In this document: one piece after another, positions 1-10,195 of the stretch
How positions within the stretch are numbered: position 1 is the stretch's first letter
Layout: every line of letters starts with the position of its first letter
Source of the DNA: Sipunculus nudus
Taxonomy: Eukaryota > Annelida > Sipuncula > Golfingiida > Sipunculidae
Assembly (NCBI GenBank): GCA_026874595.1
Contig: CM049307.1
Span: 57,907,870 to 57,971,869, forward strand
DNA: 64,000 nucleotides
Direction of reading: 5' to 3'
Translations under genes and position numbers: made by a program
The notes under the pieces: generated by a model
What the model was told of the DNA's origin: nothing
The model's database searches: none
Seen by the model: only the letters and a program-made list of their open reading frames with translations

Positions 1-330
1 CTCAAAAGCAAGTTGGGGTTTAAAAAAGTTTAAAAACTTACGGCACACCAGATATTTTATTCGTGTCACTCGACACTTATATTGTATTTTTGGAAAGATA
101 TATCACACACTTTGACAGTAGTCTCAAACGTTAACCTTTTTTTCATTCCTGATCTCGTATAATTCACTATTGCAATACATATCAAATAATTTCATAATAA
201 ATTAAAACAAACACAATAAGTTTATTCGTAATTGACTTTGGGTAACATTCACAGGTATTTCATTAATTACTAAATGATAATTTTTCCCGGATTCGTTTTC
301 TTTCCTTTGTCTTAATTTCAATAAAGCGTT
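1..330. other. AT-rich non-coding stretch
   Basis: No open frame, RNA-like fold or repeat that I can support is visible here. The stretch ends where a SINE-A copy begins. Confidence 0.5.
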
Positions 331-468
331 CCTCACTTATGCACGAATGAACCGATGAATAAAGGCCGAATAAATTAATTAGTTAACGGTTTAGGGAGCA
401 TCCCACAAAAAAAGCGATCCTTCACATATCGGAAACTTGCATTCCCTAGATTGCAGATTTCTAGTTAT
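331..468 (+). repeat. SINE-A copy, 3' half
   Basis: This is the 3' half of the repeat called SINE-A in this annotation. It carries the landmarks shared with copies near 20.8, 40.6 and 43.7 kb: 'cttatgcacgaatgaacc', then 'ggccgaataa', then 'gggagcatcccaca', then 'gcattccctaga' and 'gcagatttctagt'. The tRNA-like 5' head is absent, so the copy is 5'-truncated. Confidence 0.6.
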
Positions 469-976
469 AATTGTTATTAGGGATATTGTCATATCTGATT
501 TGTTTGTCCGACAGAGTAAACAGTTACATTAAGTGTTCTTTAATTTTTTAACATGGCCGAGGTTAATATCAGACCATATTTCAAATGTCTATATATGTAA
601 CCAAAACCCATTTATCCAATTTCAATATTTGTTTTGAAACAACAACTTGTGACTTCGGAGAATGCATCAGGCGAAAACGTTGAAAACTCATTTGATTATA
701 GCTCACACATGTTTACGGAAGGCAACCCTCGGAACTGACAAATCCGCCTCCAGTGGCCACGGGGACGGTGGATCTTCCAGTGACCGTTATAATCATTAGC
801 CAAGTCCCTATCTTTCCTCGTTAAAGTGAACACTATTGTAATTGAATGTTCAACATTAATGTAAACCATGGTCCTGGCTGACATTTTTCTATGTGACAGA
901 CATAGAACATAACTGGCACTTAACCACTTAGGGGCCTCAATACAGAGTGTAGCGGAGGTGGGGGGGGGGGGTGTTA
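469..976. other. Non-coding stretch, G-run at 960
   Basis: There is no supported gene. A poly-G run of about 11 bases starts near 960 and borders the repeat that follows. The short open frame on the minus strand in 696-986 has no recognisable domain and ends inside low-complexity sequence. Confidence 0.4.
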
Positions 977-1108
977 ATGTAATCATCCCCCTGCTATTCA
1001 GACAATAATATTTATATATTGAACAATTAAATTCTCAAATATAGATAATACCTTATTTCTTTAAACATAATACTTAATATATTTGAAATGCGCACATATT
1101 ATAGCAGG

Positions 1109-1153
<45 letters not shown>

Positions 1154-1200
1154 AAAAGTTGTATTTTTGAAAACTTTAATTTCCTTCCCACGACTTTGAG
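977..1200 (+). repeat. Dispersed repeat, copy 1 (partner at 8.4 kb)
   Basis: The stretch shares ordered blocks with 8,389-8,730: 'caatatttatatattg', 'aataccttattt', 'atatatttgaaatg', and a closing block with 'ccttcccacg' against 'ccctcccacg'. In both copies a dinucleotide array sits between the last two blocks. Similarity is moderate, so boundaries are rough. Confidence 0.45.
1112..1152. repeat. (TA)n microsatellite
   Basis: A pure alternating TA run of about 40 bp, inside the dispersed repeat at 977-1,200. Confidence 0.95.
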
Positions 1201-2187
1201 TCATCTCCCAGTCCTTGAACAAAATTGAAACCACTGTCTAGGTGGCACTGAAGGAAACATATTCCTGTTGCTGTTCAAACTTCATAGTCGCTGAGGTTTA
1301 GATGTATCTTAGTGGCATTTGTATGTCTTATGGGCATGCCTTGCTTCGGAAGGGACGAGAGCTTTTAGACACTCGCCATTCTGGTTGTTACAACTGTGTC
1401 ATATATTTTTATCACAACAGGTTGGGAGGACAGGTTTAATTCTCCAATGGAACGTCTTACAGACAATGTGCAGTTTACCTTAAAATCTGCTTAAGACTGA
1501 ATTGAATCTTTCCTACGTAAGTGTCAAGGGTATGCCAATGTTTCTAAGTTTAAAGTTTTAAGTGCCTCCCATACTATTTTCTGTAAAGAATATGCTGTTT
1601 TTAAGTGCTATCAGACATACTAATCCCGTTAAGGTCTTCACGCGGTAAGTGTTTAGGCGACGTTATAGTTTTCCCGCCTTTGGTGTTAACGACTTGCTTT
1701 GGACGTTTAGTCGTTAACACTTTCTAAATGGTTAATTTTTACAACCAAGGGTTCTTAAAGCCTTGACAGAATATATCTCGCCATAAGGATTTAGGGTTTT
1801 AGAGTCTAGTCGCCTTGTAAAAGAGTTTTTTACAACTTTTGTTACGTAGCGTTGTAGAGCTAGGTAAATTGGTCATAAAATCTTTAAACACTCTAAAAAT
1901 GTTCTAAAATAGAATGAAACACCTTTATATGCTTAAGTACATAGGTATCAGATTGTCCTTATATCTTATTGGTTAGAAAATGTCTTTCGTTTTGATTAAA
2001 CGTCCAGAAATTACACTGCGCTCCTAAGAAATAAGTTAATATCAAAGACAGGACTAGAAGTTTGTAATCGTCGAGCGGCCGATGGAACACACCAACCCTC
2101 CCAATCCCATCCCCCACCTACCTTCCCCCTTGGCCAGCAACATATCGATAATAAAAGCTTCTTTTTTGACGATTTGAACTAGAGCCG
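1201..2187. other. Non-coding stretch
   Basis: About 1 kb with no supported gene, RNA or repeat. GC content rises near 2,070-2,200, just ahead of the satellite array. Confidence 0.4.
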
Positions 2188-2762
2188 GGCGCTGCAGCCA
2201 TTTGCGAGTAAAGATCCAACAAAACATAGTCTATCAGGAGGCCGCAAGCCGGGTAAATATCTAGCAAGCCTAGTTTATCAGGAGGCGCCACCAGCCGAGT
2301 TAAGATCTAGCAACGCCTAGTTTATTAGGAGGCGCCGCCAGCCCAGTAAATATTAAGCAAAGCCTGGTTTATTAGGAGGCACCGCCAGCCGAGTTAAGAT
2401 CTAGTAAAGCCTAGTTTATTAGGAGGCGCCACCAGCCGAGTTAAGATCTAGCAACGCCTAGTTTATTAGGAGACGCCGCCAGCCCAGTTAAGATCTAGTA
2501 AAGCCTAGTTTATTAGGAGGCGCCACCAGCCGAGTTAAGATCTAGCAACGCCTAGTTTATTAGGAGACGCCGCCAGCCCAGTTAAGATCTAGTAAAGCCT
2601 AGTTTATTAGGAGGCGCCACCAGCCCAGTTAATATTTAGCAAAGCCTAGTTTATTAGGAGGCACCGCCAGTCAAGTAAAGATCTAGCAAAGCCTAATTTA
2701 TCAGGAGGCACCGCCAGCCCAGTTAAGATCTAGTAAAGCCTAGTTTATTAAGAGGCGCCGCC
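2188..2762. repeat. 47-bp satellite array, about 12 units
   Basis: Twelve clear copies (plus one degenerate leading copy) of a 47-bp unit containing 'cctagtttattaggaggcgc', then 'ccagccgagttaagatctag'. Units fall into two alternating variants ('ggaggcgccaccagccgag' and 'ggagacgccgccagcccag'). Positions 2,401-2,494 and 2,495-2,588 are identical over 94 bp, showing a recent two-unit duplication. The edges are the most diverged, as expected for an array that homogenises from its centre. The GC content is much higher than in the flanks. No reading frame persists through the array. Confidence 0.95.
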
Positions 2763-4404
2763 TCTATTTCATTGAGCCGAAGTGAGCCTATTTTATGCAG
2801 TTCAGTTTGGCTTAAGGAAAATAATGTTCAGATTTTGATATTTTTTGTTTCATGTCGCTGACATTAACGAAGTGATTGTTTAAGTATGTGAGTTTTGGAG
2901 TTTTGAGTTTAAACCATACTCGATATTTTATCACAAACTAGTTAAATGTAAAATGGATGCAACATGTTACATGTACTATAGATAACTTGTACTTTGTAAA
3001 ATGTATTCAACAAAATTAATGATTTCGCTTTTTGGTCAGTTTAAGCAAGCGAGTCGAGTAATGGACTCGGCCTACTATACAAAAGTCAGCCTTCTTTTTG
3101 GTCAAGCTAGCCGCATTTTGTTGCTAACAAGGCTCCGAGCTCTTACCTGAATATTAGTCCAAGGTCAAAATTCATATAAAGTGTACACCTACTACTTTTG
3201 ACTTTTACTAAAAGACACATTTTGAGAATCAGTCGTAATTTTTTATGATCGAATTATGAAAAAGTCGATGGTTTTGTACTCCTGAGAACCTTACACTGCT
3301 CCCCCCCCCTTCCCGAAATGAAATAAACCAAAGGATTCAAATGTCGATATAGAAACATTTTAGTAGTATAGAATCATTTGAACATGCTACAAAATATCCT
3401 AAATGTTATTGTATATCTATTTTAACAGGACCGATAGGGAAGACATCGGTGCACTTTTGTAGACGTCGAAAAAACTCCGAGAATAAATATGATTATCACG
3501 ATATTATCCTGATATATCCCTATTCACGCCAATGTATACCATAATTCTCCTAGAGTTTTAGCGATTTATTGCAATGTTGCCAAATATCAGTTCTCCCAAG
3601 TGTCCCCTAGCCACGCCAATTTTTGGTTTATTTTTTACGTCATTGCCAGAACAGCGGTGACGCTGTAACATCCGAATGACATCGGCTAGACTTCGGGACA
3701 TCACATCAGTACGCATCTATATAACCTCTGTAACCTGTAACAAATTATAAGGCTTGCGTGTTCGTTGCAATGGAGAAGACATCAACTTCGAAGTTAACAC
3801 TGTCATGACCGATATGCTGCACTCTTTCCTAACTTTGGGCTTCTGTGTTATAAAAATGGTAACTACTGCTCTTAAACTTGTTAAATAGCTTGACAGATGT
3901 CAGTTATCATCAGTGGGTCTGTATGCTCTGCAAGCTCCGAACACCCTTAGTTACTGCCGAAGGTTGTGAAACCATTATTTTCTGTTTAATTGCTTTTAGG
4001 TCCTTGGGGAAATATACTGTCACAACCCATTGGATGATTTTATCCCCGAGTGTTTCCCTGTCAAACTCTCCATACTCAATGTCAGCGTATAAACCCTGAG
4101 GTCTCAAAAAAAGGCAAACAGATATGTTTAAAAAAAGGAAGGTACTTGTGATCCTATTATCATTTTTATGGCAAAATGATTGCATTAAAGATTGGATTCA
4201 AATCAAATTTAGAGATACAGTATTTTTACTTTTGAACTAGGAAACCGTCACCTTGGCAGATCTCATTTAGCCTGAGTGTATATATATATTTTTTTTTTAA
4301 ACCAAACCCCTGAAGGCACGTCCTTGAGGTTGGGCCTGTATTTTACCAGATTACTGTTGCGGTCCCCGAAGTCAAAACATGTTAATATGGCGTCCCTTGT
4401 ACCT
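2763..4404. other. Non-coding stretch with a promoter-like spot near 3.7 kb
   Basis: No supported gene is present. Near 3,717 there is a TATATAAC, about 50 bp before an ATG at 3,770, but that frame closes after 12 codons. A C8 run lies near 3,301. A run of T and a short TA tract occur near 4,280. Confidence 0.35.
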
Positions 4405-4590
4405 TGGTACTCAAGCCCCGAAGAGTTTAGGTACAGGGGATGAAGGACTCGAGACCACTTTTAGGGACACTTTTAAGTCAACTTTTTTAAGGACTCGTAC
4501 TAAGACTCAAGGGTCCTGGACTCGAACTTACACTCGGACTCAGATTGAAAGACTCGATAAACCAGGCCGAGTCCATCTCGAGTCAAATAG
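4405..4590 (+). repeat. Degenerate GGACTC-type hexamer repeat, block 1
   Basis: Frequent but irregular 'ggactc', 'gactcg' and 'aggactcgt' words separated by short spacers. The same vocabulary returns in block 2 (4,818-4,940) after about 230 bp of ordinary AT-rich DNA. Because six is a multiple of three, the stretch stays open in some frames and gives a Thr/Arg-rich translation. I read this as a by-product of the repeat and not as a gene. Confidence 0.7.
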
Positions 4591-4817
4591 AGAGAAAAAC
4601 TCTGTTATGTATTTTACAGAAAATAAATATGAACATGTGCAACTACTAACAGAATATTATACAAAATATAAACACTATATTTGGCAAGCTTCGCTCAGCA
4701 TCGAGAGCTATAAATGTACTTAACCATTATATAGTTAAAGTATGTGCAGACAAACTCAAATATGATCATAATCTAAAAATTTCTATTTTAAATTGCATTA
4801 TCAAAATATTTGTATTG

Positions 4818-4940
4818 GACTCGGACTTGGACTCGGATTCCAATTTACTCGGACTCGAAGGACCTCAAGGACACGGACTTGGACTCGAGTGGCCTGGACC
4901 CGGACTTGCAGTCGGACTCGGATGGTGTGGACTCGATTAC
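4818..4940 (+). repeat. Degenerate GGACTC-type hexamer repeat, block 2
   Basis: Denser than block 1, with 'ggactcggacttggactcgg' and variants. The apparent open frame (Asp/Ser/Leu-rich) comes from the six-base period. Confidence 0.75.
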
Positions 4941-5413
4941 GTCACTGTTAGGTAAGGTCTTTGAGGAATACCGCTGTATGCCATATAGATTCGTTAAGTG
5001 TAATCTATTTCGTCATGTGCCATGTATATTCTATTAAAACATAGAGGAATTTTACATTTTACCATTTTACCTTATAATTATGGCCCATTGGTGTCTGGTC
5101 TTCTTTCAACGCTGCGAACAGACCTTCTTATATGAAGATAAGTATAATATCAATGGAGGAAATAAGCGGAGGCGAAGGGAGGCCACTGGTGGGGTGGTGG
5201 AGGTCGTTCCCTGCCAATTTTGTGGAAATGATAAAATCTATATTTAAAAATCTACCATTTAGATATCATTTATTGTTTTAAGGGTCCTTGAAAAAAAAGC
5301 AAAAGACGAAAGTAAAAAAAAAGAATATGAACAATTCTTTTAATGTACTTCATTTTATAATTGTCAAAGTCAGGACTTCACACTCTATAAACTAGAAACT
5401 ACAAAAAAGATTC
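4941..5413. other. Non-coding stretch
   Basis: Nothing supportable. A purine-rich patch (gaggcgaagggaggcc) lies near 5,170. Confidence 0.4.
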
Positions 5414-5720
5414 TAAGGAATGCAAGCCTCCACAGTGTGGGGGCCCCTCTTATTAGGGAAACTCCAACACCCTGTTTTCATTCACATATTTGGCCACTAT
5501 TCCCAGGTTCATTCGTGCATAAGTGACCTTACATTTGTGAATATTCCTTCATGACGTTCCTGAAACATGAGCATGTGCCTGATCTTCACCAAAATCTAAT
5601 CGATTCTTAAGTGGCCCTTTCCAAAATGTCCCGAAAATTTCATGAGATTAAGTTTAGGACTGCATGAGTTATGCTGTGAACGGGAATGAACGCACGCCCT
5701 CCCGGTTAAGGTGATTACTA
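5414..5720 (-). repeat. SINE-A copy, reverse orientation
   Basis: Read on the minus strand it contains the family landmarks in order: 'atgcgttc'-type head, 'cgtgatgaatattcacaa'-type middle, 'cacttatgcacgaatgaacc', 'gtggaggcttgcattcct'. The 3' end includes 'aagaggggcccccacactg', a diverged form of the 'ataaggacccc' block seen at 40.65 kb. Confidence 0.6.
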
Positions 5721-6080
5721 CTGATTAATAAGATGCTGCCTGCTGCCCCAGAGGAACCGCCCCACGACCGAGATGTTAGTATAAGCTCTGGTATTAACTC
5801 TAAAGCACAACAAGTTAAACAGTTTACTGAATTATGTATCTTATCGGAGGTTACACAGGGTGATATCACATAAACCGATTAAAGGTGCCCATTCACCTAC
5901 CATTGAAAAATGTATTTATGTGCTTTCTGGCTTCCTCTGTGTATATATTAATGATCTTAGGGCAATTCTGGTTATGAAAAGTTCTTATAACAGCTCCGTG
6001 ACAGAGATAAGAACTTGTTTATCAACAACATGTTTGTAAACACAGCTTTGTTGACATATTGGAAAAACATGTAACCCAAG
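5721..6080. other. Non-coding stretch
   Basis: No supported gene. Short frames on the minus strand overlap repeats or have no recognisable features. Confidence 0.35.
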
Positions 6081-6290
6081 GTGGTAGGTTCCATATATGG
6101 GGAGGCAGAAAGGACAATTGTTGCAAAACGCCATTTGCAAAGCCCTGGCTTATCTGACTTGCCGCCAGATGCCGTTGATGAATTTGTTTTGAATATTTTG
6201 TCGGGCCCCCCGCATATTATAAACACATTGATATCAACAAAACGAGCAGCCTGTGAGCGGTGGTATCCACCGTTTCTGGCCTATTTTTAA
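6081..6290 (+). CDS. Unassigned open stretch, possible exon
   Basis: A 69-codon frame with a balanced, protein-like composition, including 'LSDLPPDAVDEFVLNIL' and 'RAACERWYPPF'. The GC content is higher than in the flanks. I do not recognise the family. There are no introns, promoter or neighbouring exons to support a gene, and the frame could equally belong to a decayed transposase. Upstream splice acceptors are possible but not decisive. This is inference from composition only. Confidence 0.2.
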   Translation: MVGSIYGEAERTIVAKRHLQSPGLSDLPPDAVDEFVLNILSGPPHIINTLISTKRAACERWYPPFLAYF

Positions 6291-6367
6291 CAAAGCCTCA
6301 AGGGATTATCTTTAGTTTATAAATGTCAGATAGTTGATAGGGCCCCTTTAAAAGACTACCTGCGGGA

Positions 6368-6428
6368 TAACCTGAACTTGATTTCGGATTACCCCGGGGG
6401 TGGTCTGAATTAACCTAATTTCAGGTTA
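6368..6428. repeat. Short imperfect inverted repeat
   Basis: Arms 'taacctgaa' and 'ttcaggtta' enclose about 43 bp that itself includes a 'ccccggggg' palindrome. It could be the end of a small DNA element. No target-site duplication is visible. Confidence 0.35.
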
Positions 6429-7337
6429 ACAAATCGCTGATTAAACTAAAAGATAAACTCTTATGCTTTTAACTCGTGATATATTATTTCAATAAACCAC
6501 GTGCAAGATACGAGATTTAAGAGATGGAATCAATCTATGATTTGACACAGAGAGTTAATTATATTACCAATTATATTCATATTGACACATTACATGCAAC
6601 CATACAGAAATACGTACAAATATTCAAACTAATTTGGGGAATCAAGAAGAAATAAATTATATGAATTTAAGTATCTAAACATAAATAAAAAAACTGTTTT
6701 GAAGGTAGTAATCCCAAACAATAGGATATATTCTGATTTTTTTTGGTGGGGAGGGGGGGATGTTATATTTTGAATTCGATTTTAGAATACCCCCATGTTA
6801 TCTGAAGCGGGGGTAATATGAAATCGCTATATCAGGAAACACGTCATCGGCGGCGTCTTTGCTCCCGGTCCAGATCACGAGGTCGTATCACATTCTTGCA
6901 AATCCCGAATAACTGTAAGCCACGGTGTTCCTGTTTAAGGCAGACCTGCGGGGGAAAGCTTACGGGATTATCTTTGGCGTCAGATAATATCACTTTTGAC
7001 GAGCCTGGCCAAAAACGTAACAGATAATCTGAGTAGGAGGATTAGGGATTTCAGCAGCAGATATTATTGTTAAACCGATCTGATTTCACACGGCGCCAAG
7101 ATTTCTTCAAACCTGGACAATTCCATATCCTGTCTAGGACCATTAATAAAAATTTAAATCCCCTGGTCTCATGAATATCTAAACGCTGTGTAATCTCTAG
7201 ATTTATGAGAATGTTTTTAACCTATTTCTTTGATATTAGTAAAAATATGCAAAATTAATTATAATGCAAAAAAAAATGTATCATCTCCTACATCCTTGTA
7301 TATCTTTGTATATCTATGGAATACTGAAATAGTCAAC

Positions 7338-7341
<4 letters not shown>
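6429..7341. other. Non-coding stretch
   Basis: No supported gene. A (G)n-rich patch occurs near 6,745. The block at 6,950-7,025 shares 'gggattatcttt' with 6,303, which hints at a repeat but is too short to claim. Confidence 0.35.

Positions 7342-7408
<67 letters not shown>
7342..7408. repeat. Compound (TA)n(GT)n microsatellite
   Basis: About 19 TA steps switch directly to about 15 GT steps. Confidence 0.95.
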
Positions 7409-7410
<2 letters not shown>

Positions 7411-7573
7411 TGTGCTTCTTGGAGAAATTGGTCGTAGATAAATTGAAAGAAAAAAGGTAAGAGGGGTGTTTTTTTAATAGTATCCCTCATGGTAGGTCAA
7501 AGAGTCAATATAAAGAAGAAGAGTAATATTAATTGCATATTTCACATTTCCAAAAACCTGAAGGACACATTTC

Positions 7574-7579
<6 letters not shown>

Positions 7580-7620
<41 letters not shown>
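7580..7620. repeat. (AG)n microsatellite
   Basis: About 20 pure AG steps. On the minus strand this is a (CT)n tract lying directly 3' of the tRNA-like repeat at 7,622-7,745, in the position of a SINE tail. Confidence 0.95.
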
Positions 7621-7621
<1 letters not shown>

Positions 7622-7625
<4 letters not shown>

Positions 7626-7745
7626 AATATATTCGTAGACAGGGGAAAAATAACAGGGGGAAATATGGTAGGGCCGATCCGTGATTCGAACCTTTGTCGA
7701 TGTAACACAATTAACGCCTTCCAATTTCTCAGCCCGTATAAACAA
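7622..7745 (-). repeat. tRNA-headed repeat related to the TRIM LTR
   Basis: The minus strand reads a B-box-like 'ggttcgaatca', followed by 'cggatcggccc', then 'atatttccccctg'. The same order (B box, ggatcggccc, then a cccctg block) forms the 3' half of the LTRs at 36.2-36.6 kb. An A-box-like 'ggctgagaaattgg' lies upstream at tRNA-like spacing. This copy lacks the tgttacg/cgtaaca LTR ends and ends in (CT)n, so here it looks like a SINE. Confidence 0.5.
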
Positions 7746-8099
7746 TTTTGACAGGCAAGGCCACATCTTTCAAAAGTGTTCTTACTTCAGTATGAGGTTA
7801 ATCAATTAATCAACCTATTGGAGTCAACTTTTAGTGAACCAGGTCGCGGTAATTATTAGGGCTGCGCGATATTATCGGTTTATTACGATACGCTGATTCG
7901 AATAATTGGGTATTGCGATAAAGTTTTTGCAAATATTGAATTTCTCCATATTTTGTAAATCGTGCCTTTTTTGGGTTCCCTGACGGTATGTGCCAGTATT
8001 GCGCTTTCATTTACGATGTATGGACCAAATTATTATAACTGATTCGAATAACTGAGTCGGCCACCATCTTGTTCATCATATTGAATAGCCATCGGGTCT
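7746..8099. other. Non-coding stretch
   Basis: No supported gene. A short near-repeat 'ctgattcgaataa' occurs at about 7,890 and 8,040. Confidence 0.35.
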
Positions 8100-8397
8100 A
8101 CCAGAAGAACAGGCAATCTACTCTGGTCCGAAAAAGGAGTATCCACCCACAGACCCGATGAGGCTTGGGCCTGCCCGATACCAGACAGCAGAGCTCTCCG
8201 ATAACTTCCCATTTATTATAAGACTCCTGCTGAAATTCCGGCACGTAAAGACACCTGCCGACGTCAGGTTCGAACCCAGGGGCGTTACTATAATGGAGAA
8301 AGAGGGGATATTTATATAACCCCAACCCCCCCCACTTCTTAGCCAGGTGGATCGTCAATTAAATCCACTTCTTAGGCAGGTGGATCGTCAATTTAAT
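8100..8397 (-). repeat. tRNA-headed SINE-like repeat with duplicated A-box segment
   Basis: The minus strand contains 'tggctaagaagtgg' (A-box-like) followed by 'gggttcgaacctg' (B-box consensus apart from the last base). A 33-bp segment containing the A-box region is repeated head to tail at 8,332-8,364 and 8,365-8,397 with few differences. The body continues downstream on the minus strand to about 8,100. The 86-codon frame on this strand is an accident of the repeat. Confidence 0.5.
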
Positions 8398-8730
8398 CCT
8401 CCTTAATGCTACTCAGAGAACAATATTTATATATTGGAAATGAAATAAATTAATAAAAATAATTATAGACTTTAGTTCCTCTTCTGAGTTAACTATAAAT
8501 ATTATATATCTTAACCTGGTTTAGAATTAACATTAACATATACTGGCAACTCAATACCTTATTTTTTTTAAACCTTAAACTTAATTTTCATATATTTGAA
8601 ATGTGTCACACACACACACATATATATATATATCTATATACATATGTGTGTGTGTATCTGTGTGTGTGATGGTGGGTGGGTGTTAAAAAAAGTACGAACT
8701 TTGGTTGCCCTCCCACGCCTCAATTGACCG
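8389..8730 (+). repeat. Dispersed repeat, copy 2 (partner at 1.0 kb)
   Basis: Collinear with 977-1,200 through 'caatatttatatattgg', 'aataccttattt', 'atatatttgaaatg' and 'ccctcccacg'. It is longer than copy 1 by about 90 bp in the middle. Confidence 0.45.
8607..8670. repeat. (CA)n(TA)n...(TG)n microsatellite, self-complementary
   Basis: CA steps, TA steps, then TG steps make the two halves complementary, so the tract can fold into a hairpin. Confidence 0.85.
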
Positions 8731-8734
8731 AATA

Positions 8735-8790
8735 GGTAGGCTAACACGCTAACCACTCGTCTACCGTCCGGTTGTCTATCCCAGACTTAT
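8735..8790 (-). repeat. A-box-like tRNA-derived fragment
   Basis: The minus strand reads 'gtagacgagtggttagcgtg', which resembles a tRNA D-arm/A box. No convincing B box follows. It is probably the head of another SINE that overlaps the dispersed repeat. Confidence 0.35.
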
Positions 8791-9187
8791 TAGGCTTCTT
8801 CAGTACGTGTTTTCCTCCCTAATATGCCACTTCCCCTGCTACATGTGTTTAAAATCCAGTAAATCAACATCAAGTTATCTTGTTGCTGTTGAGTAACACG
8901 ATTTTCCCACCTTGAATGAAAATAATGACGTCCTGGAACGGTCTTGTAACACTCACGTCCAAGATAGACACTGTAATTTGCTTAGGCGGTCCAGTCACGT
9001 TTTTCGGTCAAGGTGAATGTATTTATGCGCATGCGCATCGTTTACAGGGAAAATATTATACGGCCAAACAGGTTCTTTTAACATGGCAGGTTTCAGATAC
9101 TGACTTGGCGTAATACTGATTGTCGGAAATCTACTTTTGTTGTTCTGGGTTTTGGCTTCAATCATTGCATTTGATGGATCTCTGTCT

Positions 9188-9287
<100 letters not shown>

Positions 9288-9701
9288 TCAGTGGTGGGAA
9301 TTTGATTTAAAATCACATTCGATGAAAAAAAACCGACTGATGATCGATTATTAATCATCATTCTACATTACCTTGAAACCTGCTGTATATACGAATACCT
9401 CAAATAATTTAGCCAAGAAAATATTGTGACATGTACATCAATATTCATAATGAAAACCATCAATCCACCCGCATGCAAGGTCGACTTGCCACAGGCGATT
9501 GTTGGCTGAGCATGGTTCCGTTTTGATTCGGATCTTTACTTTACCGTTTTGATCCTGTTCATATAACTCTGACAGGGATTAGATTCTTTGCATGTGCATA
9601 CAACATCGTTTTTAAACGATTATGCAAAATGCAATCGATTTAATCGAGTTGGAAAGAAACTGACAAATCATCTATGTAATCAATTAATCGATAGACCACC
9701 A

Positions 9702-9703
<2 letters not shown>

Positions 9704-9751
<48 letters not shown>
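9704..9751. repeat. (TA)n microsatellite
   Basis: About 24 TA steps. Confidence 0.95.
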
Positions 9752-9753
<2 letters not shown>

Positions 9754-9984
9754 ATCATTTACAATCACAGCATGATGTTATATTAATTAGCACTGTAAAT
9801 TCGGTTCTCTTCTGGGTGTCAACACCTTGCATGGGTATTTGAAACAAATACAATTTTAATGCCTGAAATTGTGTTAACTTGTTAACAGTAACCAATCGTG
9901 CTATAGTTACAAAATGTGTTGTGATGCAAATTTAGAAAATAAAGATAACACTTAAGTGTGACAATTACAACTCATCAGAGTCTG

Positions 9985-10195
9985 ATCCAGGACTTAGAAA
10001 AAAGGAGGAGTCACACCTAGAAGGACTAATGTTAAAACCTAAAGCAATGTCCTCAGGTTCGGAAAAAGGAAATGTGGATTGAAACCCTTACGAAAAGGTG
10101 CGACGGATGAAAAAAAGGGGGGGGGGGTCCAGACACCCTGCATGGACCCCCCTCCGCCTCTGGATCCGTTTCTGCTCAGCGACAGACAATCACGC
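9985..10195 (+). repeat. Repeat D, partial third copy
   Basis: A diverged, shortened copy of the repeat at 23.4 and 28.0 kb. Shared order: 'ggaggagtcacac' against 'ggaggattaatgac', 'aaaacctaa', 'gatgaaaaaaagg', 'ctgcatgga', and 'ggatccgtttctgct' against 'gagtccgcttctgct'. A G10 run interrupts it near 10,118. Confidence 0.5.

Noticed and set aside
3717-3808. Promoter and short gene start near 3.7 kb
   Set aside because: The TATA-like word and ATG are present, but the frame closes after 12 codons and no donor site lies before the stop.
4379-5037. Thr/Arg- and Asp/Ser-rich frames
   Set aside because: They are explained by the six-base GGACTC-type repeat, which leaves some frames open.
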